From positions 1 to 64,000 of the forward strand of contig JBGSOV010000010.1 of NCBI GenBank assembly GCA_041738935.1: DNA of 64,000 nt, written 5' to 3'. The number at the start of each line of letters is the position of its first letter. The first letter of the stretch is position 1. A model generated the notes under the pieces. It worked only from the letters and a program-made list of their open reading frames with translations, was not told the origin of the DNA and made no database searches. Origin of the DNA: JBGSOV01 sp041738935. Its GTDB lineage: Bacteria; Patescibacteriota; Gracilibacteria; CAIRYL01; GCA-016699755. The position numbers were made by a program, and so were the translations under genes. Positions 9,003-18,989 of this stretch are shown here, piece after piece.

Positions 9003-9794
9003 TTACATTTTCGTCGCATCCCACTCACGCACGCTTGCATCTGCGGGAACCACGCCAGTTACAAATTCTTTGCCGTCAAAAACGTGTGTTTTGAAAAAAG
9101 CATATTTTGCTGTCAAAATCGGATTTGCTTCAGCATATGCGCGAAAAGTATTGCCGTGTTCCATATAAAAGAGCATCGATTCGGCAAAATCTTCAAACGG
9201 ATCGCTTGTCGCATAACCCGTAACAAAATCTTGCTTGCGCGCATTTTTATGCTTCGTTTGAGAGTCTTTCCATGACAGCGAATAAAAGAGAACACTCGCA
9301 TCGTCCGCAAAAACAGGAACATTTCCATCCATAAAAGCAGATTTTTCTGCATATTCTTTGCTCTTAAGTCCACTCAAATCGACAATATGTCCCAGCTCGT
9401 GAATCAAAACGCGCTTTGCCTCGGGGAGGTCAAAAAAATCATTTCGCAAGTGAAGCGAAGTCGCACTCGCAAGCGCGCGGGGCTTGTTGGCATCAGTAAA
9501 CATATTAACCGTTTTGAGACCATTTACCAACTCGCAAGGAATATCTTTGACTGCACTACTAATGACCGAAGTTGCCGTCTGCGAAAAAGCATAGCGGCGT
9601 TCAATTCCGCACGTCGCGTCGCCTTCGGGCGGGGCAACGGCTCTAAGAGGAGGCAATTGCAAAAAAGCTGCTCGCCAATTATTCTTACGAATTTCATTCT
9701 GTGCCGAAGCATGCGGAAGCATGGCATCCCCTGCCTCAACAGATAGAGAGAATGTGAGAAGAATCGTGATAAATAACTTTCCAATGAATTTCAT
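9003..9794 (-). CDS. Secreted zinc metallopeptidase-like protein (HELGH)
   Basis: A 263-residue protein with a signal peptide (residues 1-24). It contains HELGH (His132, Glu133, His136), the HExxH zinc and catalytic motif. A second conserved block about 65 residues later, DPFEDFAESMLFY, carries a FAE glutamate (Glu205) that could be the third zinc ligand, an arrangement seen in gluzincin-type and lethal-factor-like peptidases. The precise family cannot be named. The ATG at 9794 is used; a TTG three codons upstream is possible. Its target is unknown; secretion suggests remodelling of surface or environmental proteins. Confidence 0.7.
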   Translation of the reverse strand: MKFIGKLFITILLTFSLSVEAGDAMLPHASAQNEIRKNNWRAAFLQLPPLRAVAPPEGDATCGIERRYAFSQTATSVISSAVKDIPCELVNGLKTVNMFTDANKPRALASATSLHLRNDFFDLPEAKRVLIHELGHIVDLSGLKSKEYAEKSAFMDGNVPVFADDASVLFYSLSWKDSQTKHKNARKQDFVTGYATSDPFEDFAESMLFYMEHGNTFRAYAEANPILTAKYAFFKTHVFDGKEFVTGVVPADASVREWDATKM

Positions 9795-9877
9795 TATAGT
9801 CAATGTAACAAGGTGGTGACTTTGTAATATTATTTATTTTTAGTCAAGGTTTTTTATGGTAGAAAAAAAGCCAGCAA

Positions 9878-11383
9878 TTGTGGCAGAATAGAGGCAGTAT
9901 ATTTTATAAACCTGTGGGAAAATTGATTATTTCACTCTTTGTCGTTTCGCTCATCGTACTGATTGGCGTTGTTTCATTTAAAGTCTATCCTGACGAACTG
10001 GGGAGATTGGTCGCAATGGTGACTGCACCACTCACAAATTCGAGCGAAGAAGAGCAAAAAGACAAAAATTCTGATGCAAACACAACTCCAGACGCCTCCG
10101 CAAGTGCGGCACCAAGTATCAAGCCACAACCGCCAGAAGATCTCAAAAATACCGAAGCACTCCTTGAGCGCGGCGAAAACTTTTTTCAATCCGGCTTTTT
10201 GAGCCTTGCTATCAACGACTTCACCAAAGCCACCGAAATCAGCAATGGCAATCAAACGGCTTGGAGCAGTCTGATTAAAGCGCAGCTCGCTTTGCGCGAT
10301 TATAATGCGGCAGAACAATCTGCTCAAAAGGCGCTCGAAATCTTTCCCAAAAATCGCGAATTTTTGATTTTACTCGGAGAAACCTTGTTGCAAAAAAGCG
10401 AATTTGCGAAAGCAAAAGAAACTTTTGAACAACTGCCAGAGTCGGCTGCGCGTAGTTTTTACCTCGGCATCATGGCAGTTTATTTTGACGATAACGAGAC
10501 TGCCAAAACATTGTTAGAAGGAATCAAAACCGATACAGAATTTGGTGATCGCGCGCGCGTCATTACGACCGCTTTTGAAGAGTTTTCGCTTTTCCCTGAT
10601 GGCAATCCATTGCATTTGCGTTTGCTACTTGCAAAAGGACTCAACGAATTGCGCTTTTATGAGATGGCGATTCAAAAGGCAAAAAAGATTATTGAAGAAC
10701 GCGAAGATTATCGTGATGCGTGGATTATCTTGGGGCATAGTTATCTCTCGCTCGAACGCTATGACCTCGCGCGCAATGTGCTCGAAAAAGCGCTCGAACT
10801 TGATCCGACCAAACCCGAAACGACTTTCTTTTTGGCACTGTCCGAATCCGCCTTGGGCGATTACGATAACGCCATCACGCACCTTTCGATGGCGCGCGAA
10901 AACGGTTTTAAGCCCGAATCCGAAGTCACCTCCGCACTTGCCGAAACATTTTTGGCAGGACAATATTATGAGGCTGCTCGCCAAGAATTTGAAAAACTAA
11001 TTGCTCTCAATGGCAAATCTGCCGCAGCGTATGTGCAACCAGTAACAATTTCGATCGAATTATTAAATGATCCAACTACGGCAAAAATTCTCGCGACTCA
11101 GGCGGTTACCAACAATCCCGATTCGATGGTTGCGCGCAATCTACTCGGTTGGGCGCTGCTCGAAGGCGGCGAATACGACAAAGCGAAAGAAACTCTCAAT
11201 GCAGTTATTGTTGCCGAGCCAGATTTTGCTCCGGCATATTTGAATCTCGGTCGTGTCGCCGAAAAAGAATCCGATAATAAGCAAGCAGTGCAATATTACA
11301 AAACCGCGTATGATCTTGCACCACACAGCGAAATCGGCGCCCTCGCTGCGGAACGCTATAATGCGATTGTGTTGGAGGAATAA
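9878..11383 (+). CDS. Membrane-anchored TPR-repeat protein
   Basis: A 501-residue protein with one N-terminal membrane helix (about residues 16-36), a polar Asp/Ser/Ala/Pro linker (55-90), and about ten tetratricopeptide-like helix pairs from residue 92 to the end, with the W/L-G-Y-A-A-P spacing typical of TPRs. TPRs are protein-interaction scaffolds, here probably facing outward. The frame starts at a TTG (9878); a GTG at 9914, just before the membrane helix, is an equally likely start and there is no ATG nearby. The partner is unknown. Confidence 0.8.
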   Translation: MWQNRGSIFYKPVGKLIISLFVVSLIVLIGVVSFKVYPDELGRLVAMVTAPLTNSSEEEQKDKNSDANTTPDASASAAPSIKPQPPEDLKNTEALLERGENFFQSGFLSLAINDFTKATEISNGNQTAWSSLIKAQLALRDYNAAEQSAQKALEIFPKNREFLILLGETLLQKSEFAKAKETFEQLPESAARSFYLGIMAVYFDDNETAKTLLEGIKTDTEFGDRARVITTAFEEFSLFPDGNPLHLRLLLAKGLNELRFYEMAIQKAKKIIEEREDYRDAWIILGHSYLSLERYDLARNVLEKALELDPTKPETTFFLALSESALGDYDNAITHLSMARENGFKPESEVTSALAETFLAGQYYEAARQEFEKLIALNGKSAAAYVQPVTISIELLNDPTTAKILATQAVTNNPDSMVARNLLGWALLEGGEYDKAKETLNAVIVAEPDFAPAYLNLGRVAEKESDNKQAVQYYKTAYDLAPHSEIGALAAERYNAIVLEE

Positions 11384-11440
11384 CAAAAGGATTACGGATA
11401 TATGATGTGAATGCTTTTGGAATTATACAACAAACTTATC

Positions 11441-11535
11441 ATCTCGAGCTTGTCGAGAAATTCGTGGTACTTCTCAGATTTATCAGTCATAGATTCCTCC
11501 GCTGCGGTCGGAATAACAATCTGTCCCATGGATTC
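11441..11535. repeat. Intergenic repeat-like sequence upstream of pheT
   Basis: It includes CTCGAGCTTGTCGAGAAAT (a CTCGA.CTTGTCGAG palindrome) and ATTCCTCCGCTGCGGTCGGAAT, a short imperfect palindrome of a type found dispersed in many bacterial genomes. There is no coding potential. Confidence 0.35.
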
Positions 11536-11618
11536 CTGTTTGTTTGTTATTTGTTTCTTGTCTTGGCATTTCTCGCAAATTTCTGGCAAAGTAGGCAGCG
11601 TATGTTTTTCCCGCTCTC

Positions 11619-13988
11619 GTGAGAATATCACTCGACTGGCTACAGGATTTTGTCACCTTAAAAGAAACCGATCCCAAGGTGATTATGGATACGCTTACCG
11701 AGCGTGCTGCGGAGATTGATGGGATTATCGAAACTGATCAAAAATTTGAACATGTCGTGGTTGGACAGATTTTGGAAATCAATCCTCATCCTGATGCGGA
11801 TCGCGTACGCGTGACAAAGACCGAAGTCGGTGACGGTCAGCCGCGACAGATTATTTGTGGAGCAACCAATATCGAAGTCGGGCAAAAAATCCCTGTCGCG
11901 CTTCCGGGTGCGGTTCTTCCTGGAAATTTTGTAATTGAAAAACGCAAGATGCGCGGTGTTGAAAGCGAAGGCATGTTATGTTCTGGGAAAGAATTAGGGA
12001 TTACAGAAGATGCCGAAGGCATCATGATTTTGGCGCCAGAGACGCCGCTCGGAGTTCCATTCGCCAAAGTTCTTCATGGCGACAGTACTATTTACGATAT
12101 CGAGAACACCGCCATCACCAATCGCCCCGATTTGTTTTCGCACTGGGGTTTTGCACGCGAGATGGTCGCGCTCGATTTGGCAGAATGGAAACGCAAAGAC
12201 TTTGATTTTAGAGAAGTTGAAAAAGTAATTCCCAAAGTAAAGTTGCCGATTAATTTCAAAGTTGAATCAGATGAACTTTGCCCTGCACGCGCGGAAGTAG
12301 TAATCGAAAACCTAAAAGTCGCACCATCCCCCGACTGGCTCCAACAGCGCCTGCAAGCGTGCGGCATCCGCCCGATTAGCAATCTCGTTGATGTCTCAAA
12401 CTATGTCATGCTTGAGCTCGGTATGCCGCTGCATATTTTTGATTTGGAGAATATTGCAGGAAATACGATAACCATGCGCGAATCAAAGGAAGGCGAAATC
12501 GTCGAAACACTGGATAATATCAAGCGCAAACTCCCTGCCGGAGTTATTATTCAAGAAGATGCTGACAAAATCTTCGACCTCGCAGGAATCATGGGCGGCG
12601 CCAATTCGGAAATTTCGGATTCGACGACGCGCGTGCTGGTGCATGTTCCTGTCTATGATCCGATTCGTATTCGCAAAGCAATGCTCGCGCTCGCACATCG
12701 CACTGATGCAGCGACAATTTATGAAAAACGCGTTCCCAATGCGCTTGTTCTCCCCGGTATCAAACGCACCATTCAACTCCTTTTGGAACTTTGTCCGGAG
12801 ATGAAAATCACTTCCGAAATCGAATTTGTCGAGCATGTACCAGATTTGGAACGGATTTTGGCACTCAAAAATAGTGAAGTCAGCCGCGTGATTGGCGAAG
12901 AAATTCCTTTGGAAAAAACCAAGGAAATATTAGCAGCGCTCGATTTTAAAATCGTTGATGAAAAAGACGAAGTACTCCAAGTCAAAATACCAGGGCATCG
13001 TTTGACAGATATCACAATTCCAGCGGATTTACTCGAAGAGACTTCGCGGATTTATGGACTCAATCAGATTGCCCCTCGTGCGCCGCAGATTACCATGCGC
13101 GCCACCAAATATCCCCGACTTTTTCGTTTGCGCCGCGAACTGAGTGATTTTTTGGTGGGGAAACAGTTTTTCGAACTGCTTAATTTTTCCTTTTTGGGAC
13201 CAGATTTACTCAAAAAATGCGATATTATTGCAGACGAATCATATATCGAAATTGATAATCCCCTTTCGGGTGACATGAGTTTGATGCGCCAAAGTCTGCT
13301 GCCGCGTCTGCTCGAAAAAGCAGCCGAAAATCTGCGCCACCGCAAGGAATTCTGTATTTTTGAAATCGGAAAAGTTTTCCAAAAAATACCTAACGGCGAG
13401 ACGTTAGAGACTTTAGAGCTTGCTGCGCTCAATATCGGTGCGAATTTTGTAGCGACAAAATCTGTTCTCGAAGCACTTTTTGCCGAAATATCTTTTCCGA
13501 TTCGACTTGAAAATTCGAAGGAGCAATCACCTTTTGCCAATCAAAGTGCATCAATTATGCTCGGAAACAATCTAATTGGCGAAATCTTTGAATTGAAAAA
13601 ATCGCTTACCACCGCTTTCGAGCTTCCTGACAAAGTCACAGGTTTTGTTTTTGACATCAATGCGCTTGCGAGCTTTAAACAGAGCCACAAAAAAATCCTG
13701 TCTGTACCAAAATTTCCCGCTATCGATCTCGATTTGTCTGTGCTTGCCGACTGCGAAACCTATGTCGGCGAGATTTTGTCAGTCGTCAAACGTGTCGATG
13801 ACCTCGTCGAATCCGTAGAAGTCTTGGAAGTATTTGAGGGAAAAGGGGTTGCAATCGGAAAAAAATCTGTTACACTCCACTTCCGATTTCGGGCGCAAGA
13901 TCGTACGCTCGCAAGTAGCGAAGCAGATGCGCTCAGGAAAAAAATTCTCGCTAAGCTCGCAAAGAAAGGCTTCCCATTCCGATTTTAA
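11619..13988 (+). CDS. pheT: Phenylalanyl-tRNA synthetase beta subunit
   Basis: At 789 residues this is the full length expected for bacterial PheT, which with PheS charges tRNA-Phe. The N-terminus (ISLDWLQDFV) is canonical; a tRNA-binding EMAP/OB domain follows at about residues 40-150 (NPHPDADRVRVTKTEVG), then B3/B4 editing and B5 regions, the catalytic-like core and a C-terminal ferredoxin-fold anticodon-binding domain (about 695-789). The start is GTG at 11619. pheS is not adjacent within the window. The 235-base gap upstream contains repeat-like sequence with no clear promoter. Confidence 0.97.
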   Translation: MRISLDWLQDFVTLKETDPKVIMDTLTERAAEIDGIIETDQKFEHVVVGQILEINPHPDADRVRVTKTEVGDGQPRQIICGATNIEVGQKIPVALPGAVLPGNFVIEKRKMRGVESEGMLCSGKELGITEDAEGIMILAPETPLGVPFAKVLHGDSTIYDIENTAITNRPDLFSHWGFAREMVALDLAEWKRKDFDFREVEKVIPKVKLPINFKVESDELCPARAEVVIENLKVAPSPDWLQQRLQACGIRPISNLVDVSNYVMLELGMPLHIFDLENIAGNTITMRESKEGEIVETLDNIKRKLPAGVIIQEDADKIFDLAGIMGGANSEISDSTTRVLVHVPVYDPIRIRKAMLALAHRTDAATIYEKRVPNALVLPGIKRTIQLLLELCPEMKITSEIEFVEHVPDLERILALKNSEVSRVIGEEIPLEKTKEILAALDFKIVDEKDEVLQVKIPGHRLTDITIPADLLEETSRIYGLNQIAPRAPQITMRATKYPRLFRLRRELSDFLVGKQFFELLNFSFLGPDLLKKCDIIADESYIEIDNPLSGDMSLMRQSLLPRLLEKAAENLRHRKEFCIFEIGKVFQKIPNGETLETLELAALNIGANFVATKSVLEALFAEISFPIRLENSKEQSPFANQSASIMLGNNLIGEIFELKKSLTTAFELPDKVTGFVFDINALASFKQSHKKILSVPKFPAIDLDLSVLADCETYVGEILSVVKRVDDLVESVEVLEVFEGKGVAIGKKSVTLHFRFRAQDRTLASSEADALRKKILAKLAKKGFPFRF

Positions 13989-14000
13989 TTTTACGCGCTT

Positions 14001-15389
14001 ATGATTACGATGAAATTTGGTGGCACCTCGATGGGATCCGCGCCCATGATCAAAACCGTGGGGGCAATTGTGGCAGAACAATTTGCTGCCGGTAACGAAC
14101 CTTTTGTTGTCGTTTCGGCGATGAGTGGCGTCACAGATCAATTACTGAGTGCTGCCAAACTGGCGATTGCGAATAAGCCAGAAGAAATGCAGAAGATCAT
14201 TACCAAACTACGTTATCAGCATATCGAAACTGCGAAAGAGCTCGTAACCGATGAATATTTGTCAAACAAGATTCAGACGTATATTAATGATTCGATTGAC
14301 CACTTTCGCGATTTTTTATCCGCGATTGCAATCATTGGCGAGATTTCGCCACTCTCGCATGACGAAATTGTTTCGCTCGGCGAAAAACTCTCCGCAGCGC
14401 TTTTGGCATATCACCTACAAAACGAAGGAAGTGCTGCCGAATATATCGATTTGTCAAAAATCGTCAAGGGTCATTTTGACCATATTGACAGCGATTTTTT
14501 TGAGAGTGTCGAAAACGAAATCAAGACTTTACTGAGTCCGCTTTTGAAAGCAAAAAAGACTCCTATTATCACTGGGTTTTTTGGCAAAATCCCTGGCGGC
14601 ATTATCAGCGGCGTTGGACGTGGATATAGCGATTTTACCGCTGCACTGGTAGGTTCGGCTTTTCAAAGTAAAGAAATCCAGATTTGGACAGATGTCGATG
14701 GACTGCTTTCAGCCGATCCACGGTTGGTCAAATATACTTGTGTTTTGCCCGAAGTTTCTTTTGACGAAGCCGGTGAATTAGCGCAATTTGGGGCTAAAGT
14801 CTTGCATCCGCAAACAGTATGGCCAGCGGTGAAGAAAAATATTCCCGTTCGCATCAAAAACACGATGAACACGAATGCTGTCGGCACGCTTATCACGCGT
14901 GATGGCGCCAAAGGTGCGCACTTGTGCAAATCAATCGCCTCCAAAAAAGGTGTAACGGTTATCACCCTCACCACCAGCAAAATGCTGATGGCAGTCGGCT
15001 TTTTGGCAGATGTATTCACGATTTTCAAAAAACACAATATTGCCGTCGACATGATTGCCACAGGCGAGATTTCGGTAACCATGACGGTCAACTATCCTGT
15101 CGCCCAAATCCCAAAAAAAGTATTGGCAGAATTGGAAGAATTTTCTAAGGTAGAAATCCTCGAAAACCAAGCGATTATTTGTGCAGTCGGCACCGAACTT
15201 CGGCATAAAAAAGGCGTTGCCGCCAAAATCTTTGAAGCAATTGCCGATGCCGGAATTTCGGTAAAAGCAATTTCGCAAAGTGCACTCGAAATCAACATTA
15301 GCTGCATCATTGCCGAAAGTGAATCTGAAAAAGCGCTTACTGCTTTGCACAAAGCTATCTTTGAAGACAAAATCGCTGCTAAAAAATAA
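14001..15389 (+). CDS. lysC: Aspartate kinase
   Basis: A 462-residue enzyme phosphorylating aspartate, the first step toward Lys, Thr, Met and diaminopimelate. The catalytic amino-acid kinase domain has KFGGTSMGS at residues 4-12, VVSAMSGVTD and GRGYSDFTAAL. Two C-terminal ACT domains (about 305-375 and 385-455), the usual site of feedback control by amino acids, begin near VTVITLTTSKM. It lies 12 bases after pheT and 16 bases before asd, so lysC-asd form an operon, possibly read through from pheT. No dapA or hom is in the window. Confidence 0.97.
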   Translation: MITMKFGGTSMGSAPMIKTVGAIVAEQFAAGNEPFVVVSAMSGVTDQLLSAAKLAIANKPEEMQKIITKLRYQHIETAKELVTDEYLSNKIQTYINDSIDHFRDFLSAIAIIGEISPLSHDEIVSLGEKLSAALLAYHLQNEGSAAEYIDLSKIVKGHFDHIDSDFFESVENEIKTLLSPLLKAKKTPIITGFFGKIPGGIISGVGRGYSDFTAALVGSAFQSKEIQIWTDVDGLLSADPRLVKYTCVLPEVSFDEAGELAQFGAKVLHPQTVWPAVKKNIPVRIKNTMNTNAVGTLITRDGAKGAHLCKSIASKKGVTVITLTTSKMLMAVGFLADVFTIFKKHNIAVDMIATGEISVTMTVNYPVAQIPKKVLAELEEFSKVEILENQAIICAVGTELRHKKGVAAKIFEAIADAGISVKAISQSALEINISCIIAESESEKALTALHKAIFEDKIAAKK

Positions 15390-15405
15390 TTTTTTTGAAA
15401 ATCGT

Positions 15406-16413
15406 ATGACGCAAAAATATACCGTTGGAGTTGTTGGTTGCACTGGCGCAGTCGGACAAGAAATGATTGCGGTTTTGGCAGATCGTGAATTTCCGGTGGA
15501 AGAACTCAGACTCTTTGCTAGTAGTCGCAGTGCTGGTAAAAAGTTTCAAACAGCATTTGGCGAACTGACCGTCGAAGAATTTTCGGTGGAAAAAACCCGC
15601 AATCTCGATTTTGTCTTGATGGCGGTGTCGGGAGAATTTGCAAAAGAATTTGCGCCACAAATTGCCAAAGGCAAAGCTACTGTGATTGATAATTCGTCGG
15701 CGTTTCGCATGGATTCTTCGGTTCCGCTGGTTTGCCCCGAAGTCAATGCTGCAGCCATCGGAAATGCCAAATTGATTGCGAATCCCAACTGTTCGACATT
15801 AATTTTAAATGTCGCGCTTTGGCCACTACACCAACACTATCGCTGCAAAAAAGTGATTGTTTCGACGTATCAGGCGACAAGTGGTGCGGGGTTTCCGGCA
15901 ATGGAAGAGCTTAAGACGCAAACTCGCAATTATCTCGATGACAAGCCCGTCGAAAATCACGAATTTGCCTATCCGATTCCGTTTAATCTCATTCCGCAGA
16001 TTGATGTCTTTCAGGACAACCTCTACACCAAAGAGGAGATGAAAGTCACCAACGAAACGCGCAAGATTTTTGGTGAGCCAAATCTACTGATTTCGTGCAC
16101 TGCAGTGCGAATTCCTACTTTTCGCGCACACGCCGAAGCGGTAACAATCGAAACCGAAAAAGCCATTGACCCCGATGACGCGCGCGAGCTTTTGGGTTCT
16201 GTTCCAGGAGTTGAAGTCGTGGACAATCCCAAGAAAAAGCTCTATCCGATGCCACTGACCGCGACGAAAAAATATGCAGTCGAAATCGGACGCATCAGAC
16301 AAAATCTGGTTTTTGGCAAAAACGGACTCGACTTCTTTGTCTGTGGTGATCAGATTTTAAAAGGCGCGGCGCTCAACGCCGTGCAAATCGCCGAAGTGAT
16401 TATCAATCGCTAA
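15406..16413 (+). CDS. asd: Aspartate-semialdehyde dehydrogenase
   Basis: A 335-residue enzyme reducing aspartyl phosphate to aspartate semialdehyde with NADPH. The N-terminal Rossmann motif is VGVVGCTGAVGQEM; the active-site cysteine is Cys129 in NPNCSTL, and a conserved AVRIPTFRAHAEAV block follows. Length and motifs match the family. The ATG at 15406, 16 bases after lysC, is chosen; the frame is open further upstream inside lysC. With LysC it supplies the branch point for peptidoglycan diaminopimelate or amino-acid synthesis. Confidence 0.97.
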   Translation: MTQKYTVGVVGCTGAVGQEMIAVLADREFPVEELRLFASSRSAGKKFQTAFGELTVEEFSVEKTRNLDFVLMAVSGEFAKEFAPQIAKGKATVIDNSSAFRMDSSVPLVCPEVNAAAIGNAKLIANPNCSTLILNVALWPLHQHYRCKKVIVSTYQATSGAGFPAMEELKTQTRNYLDDKPVENHEFAYPIPFNLIPQIDVFQDNLYTKEEMKVTNETRKIFGEPNLLISCTAVRIPTFRAHAEAVTIETEKAIDPDDARELLGSVPGVEVVDNPKKKLYPMPLTATKKYAVEIGRIRQNLVFGKNGLDFFVCGDQILKGAALNAVQIAEVIINR

Positions 16414-16543
16414 TACTTTTTTTCTGATAAGAGTCTTTGTGATTATGTTTCTTGTTAAACAAGAAGAGGGAAGAAAGATATAACATATGATTCACCTCCG
16501 TGCTCTGGTCAAGCCAAAATAATCCTTCTCACTCGAATTTATT

Positions 16544-16572
16544 TTGAGAATGTGAAATAGTAAAGGTGCTAT
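16544..16572 (+). promoter_or_regulatory. Sigma-70-type promoter of the SLH gene
   Basis: TTGAGA, a 17-base spacer and TGCTAT. The -10 box ends 11 bases before the ATG at 16584, so the transcript would be nearly leaderless. Confidence 0.5.
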
Positions 16573-16583
16573 TTTGTAAAAAT

Positions 16584-17801
16584 ATGAAAAAAACTCTTCT
16601 TTTGTTTTTGTTTGCAGCCCTTCCTTTTTCAGCGCAAGCGGCTTTTGACGATGTTGCTGCTGATTCTCCGTACGCGGACGCCATCAATTATTTACAAGAA
16701 AATGAACTCGTCGAAGGTTTTGCCGATAATACGTATCGTCCCGATCAGACCATCAGCCGTGCAGAATTTACCAAGATTTTGCTGCTCAGCAACTTTGCCG
16801 CGAAAGATATTTTGGAATGTAACACGAGCGAATTTAGTGATGTGGCTGAGGATGCTTGGTATTTGTCGTACGTCTGTTATGCCAAAGAGAATGAGATTAT
16901 TAAGGGCTATGATGACAATACTTTTGGCCCAGACAAAACCATTATTTTTGCCGAAGCCGCCAAAATCATTGTCAATACACTGATCGAAGTACAACCCGGC
17001 GGAATCGGTGAAGATTGGTGGAGACCGTTTGTCGCAACATTAGCCAAAGCAAAAGCCACGCCACCAACCATCGAAGCCGCAACCCAACAAATAACCCGTG
17101 GTGAAATGGCAGAAATCATCTATCGCCTCAAAGCAGAAAAAGAAGAAACTGGAGAAAAGATTTTTGACGGACAAAATCAAGATGATGAAGAAGAGAATAC
17201 GGAAAATATGACGAAATATACGAGTGAAAAAAACGCCGTCAGTTTTGCATACAAAAATGATAATGCTTCTTTGAAGATTTTTGAGGATGGCTCGCATGTC
17301 ATCCTTGCCACAAGCGAACTCAAGACAAAAGATTTTGATGCGTGCGTCGAAACGACCTATTGCAGCGAGATTGACGAAACACAATATGAACACCTCGATT
17401 CGTTGTATGTTTTGACAAAAACCAAAGATGACACCGATTTTGAGACTTCAATTTTAAACAAGATTGCCGCTGCCGGAAAAGATGTATCACAATGCAAAGT
17501 CGTCATCGCCGACGAAGCGCCAGAAGGCTGGACAAAAGCCACAGTCGAGCCGACGGAATTTGAAACATTTGTCATCGATGATGAGGGAGTTGCATATGAT
17601 AACGACGATGTCGAGTTGAGCAAAAATGAAATGCAACAGCTCCGCGAAAAAGAAGCAGTAGAAAAATGTAGTAATTATGCCGGCGGTTTTGGAGGGAGTT
17701 TCTTCCTCTTTAGCGAAGAGAAATCACCAAAGTACTATCTCTTTGCTCCTTCCTATGGTGATACCGAACGACTAATCGACTACGAATCGGTGGAGTTTTA
17801 A
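16584..17801 (+). CDS. SLH-domain surface protein
   Basis: A 405-residue protein with a signal peptide (residues 1-20, FSAQA). Three SLH repeats follow at about residues 21-70, 80-130 and 140-185 (FDDVAADSPYADAI, FSDVAEDAWYLSYV; the third is weaker). The remaining 210 residues are an acidic domain rich in Asp, Glu and Lys with several cysteines, for which I recognise no family. SLH repeats anchor proteins to the cell-wall polymer. The start is the ATG directly before the signal peptide. The three-SLH design matches the partial protein at 1-1206. Confidence 0.85.
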   Translation: MKKTLLLFLFAALPFSAQAAFDDVAADSPYADAINYLQENELVEGFADNTYRPDQTISRAEFTKILLLSNFAAKDILECNTSEFSDVAEDAWYLSYVCYAKENEIIKGYDDNTFGPDKTIIFAEAAKIIVNTLIEVQPGGIGEDWWRPFVATLAKAKATPPTIEAATQQITRGEMAEIIYRLKAEKEETGEKIFDGQNQDDEEENTENMTKYTSEKNAVSFAYKNDNASLKIFEDGSHVILATSELKTKDFDACVETTYCSEIDETQYEHLDSLYVLTKTKDDTDFETSILNKIAAAGKDVSQCKVVIADEAPEGWTKATVEPTEFETFVIDDEGVAYDNDDVELSKNEMQQLREKEAVEKCSNYAGGFGGSFFLFSEEKSPKYYLFAPSYGDTERLIDYESVEF

Positions 17802-17812
17802 CGCGATTTCTT

Positions 17813-17935
17813 CCCCCTGATAAGGGGGAGTGAGAGGGTTTGTGATTCCCCTCCCCCTAACTTAGGGGGAGCTGGAGGGGGTTGTTTGTTGTATTCCGAC
17901 CCCACCCAACCTCCCCTATCTCAGGGGAGGAGTTG
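17813..17935. repeat. Cluster of three GC-rich palindromic repeats
   Basis: Three units (17813-17838, 17848-17882, 17901-17935) of the CCCCCTnnnnnAGGGGGAG type are packed between the SLH gene and murB. The middle unit plus its flank GGTTTGTGATTCC matches, in inverted orientation, the copy at 47552-47588 with its flank. Convergent genes make a terminator role possible. Confidence 0.65.
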
Positions 17936-17970
17936 CGCCGCGCTTTTTTGTAAACGGAGTGGGTTTAGTA

Positions 17971-18873
17971 TTATTTCAGTCGAATCTCCTCACCTTTTTC
18001 GTCGAGCAAAATTACTTCTGGCTGCAACTCGACAGCAAACTGTTCACGAACTTTTTGCATCGCTTGTCGTGCCAACGCGATAATATCATCTTGTGTCGCC
18101 GTGCCATCACTCATGAGAAAATTAGCATGTTTCTCAGAAAAAAATGCCCCTCCAACACGCATCTGTTTGGCACCAATTTGTTCGAGAAAATGACCAGCCG
18201 CGCCTTCTGGCGGATTTTTGAAAAAGCTGCCGCCCGTTTTTCCCCATGGTTGTTTGGCTTTTCGCATCGCCAACACTTCTTGAGCATGTGCTTCGATTTC
18301 TGCCTGAGGACGCTTGTCGAGAAATAAGGCGCATTCCCAAATGAGCAGTTTTTTACGCAATTGCGGATTATCACGAAAAATCGAGTGACGATAACTATAA
18401 TCAAAATAATTTGCATCGACCGTAAAAAAATCATTTTTCTCGACATCAAACAGCTCGGCATACAAAAGATAATCCTGCATTTCGCAGCCAGGAATACCAG
18501 AATTTCCGGCTACCGCCCCGCCAATACTACCAGGAACGGTAAAAAATCCGGAGAAATCGTAACCGAGATCGCGTGCAAATTGATACAAAGCGGCATTTTG
18601 CACACCTGCGCCGACCACAAACCGCCCGCCACCAGCGTCATGAATCGTAGTATTTTGGCAACGAATAATCATACCTTGTAACCCTTTCTCCGAAAAAACC
18701 AGATTACTACCCGCACCGACAAAAAGAATCGGCAATTGGCGCTCTTTCGCAAAAGTTATCGCCTCAGTAAGTTCGGCTTTGGTTGTAGCTTCGACAAAAT
18801 AATCCGCCGTGCCACCACAGCGGAACCACGAAAGAGTTGCCAACGAAATTTGCTCTTGTATCTGCATCTGCAT
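17971..18873 (-). CDS. murB: UDP-N-acetylenolpyruvoylglucosamine reductase
   Basis: A 300-residue FAD enzyme that makes UDP-MurNAc, an early peptidoglycan step. The FAD-binding segment has FVGAGSNLVFSEKG, the middle has FFTVPGSIGGAVAGNSG (the PGSIGGA motif), and the C-terminal part contains GGSFFKNPP with the catalytic serine and AGHFLEQIGAK. The length matches short type-II MurB. Two ATG codons two residues apart (18873, 18867) are possible starts. It is divergent from the tRNA region. Confidence 0.96.
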   Translation of the reverse strand: MQMQIQEQISLATLSWFRCGGTADYFVEATTKAELTEAITFAKERQLPILFVGAGSNLVFSEKGLQGMIIRCQNTTIHDAGGGRFVVGAGVQNAALYQFARDLGYDFSGFFTVPGSIGGAVAGNSGIPGCEMQDYLLYAELFDVEKNDFFTVDANYFDYSYRHSIFRDNPQLRKKLLIWECALFLDKRPQAEIEAHAQEVLAMRKAKQPWGKTGGSFFKNPPEGAAGHFLEQIGAKQMRVGGAFFSEKHANFLMSDGTATQDDIIALARQAMQKVREQFAVELQPEVILLDEKGEEIRLK

Positions 18874-18939
18874 TTAGAATAGCACGAATCGGTATGATTT
18901 TCCACCTCAAGCATCTTATAAAAAATGACGAAAAAGAAC

Positions 18940-18968
18940 TTGCAAGCGGCAATAAAAATTGGCAGAAT
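18940..18968 (+). promoter_or_regulatory. Promoter of the truncated tRNA gene
   Basis: TTGCAA, 17-base spacer, CAGAAT, ending 21 bases before the tRNA 5' end. The layout is identical to the tRNA-Asp promoter at 19388-19416. Confidence 0.6.
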
Positions 18969-18989
18969 CTTCTGGTTATCATTCATTGC

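Noticed and set aside
14931..15443. 170-residue minus-strand open frame
   Set aside because: Antisense to lysC; Phe/Asn-rich composition typical of a shadow frame.
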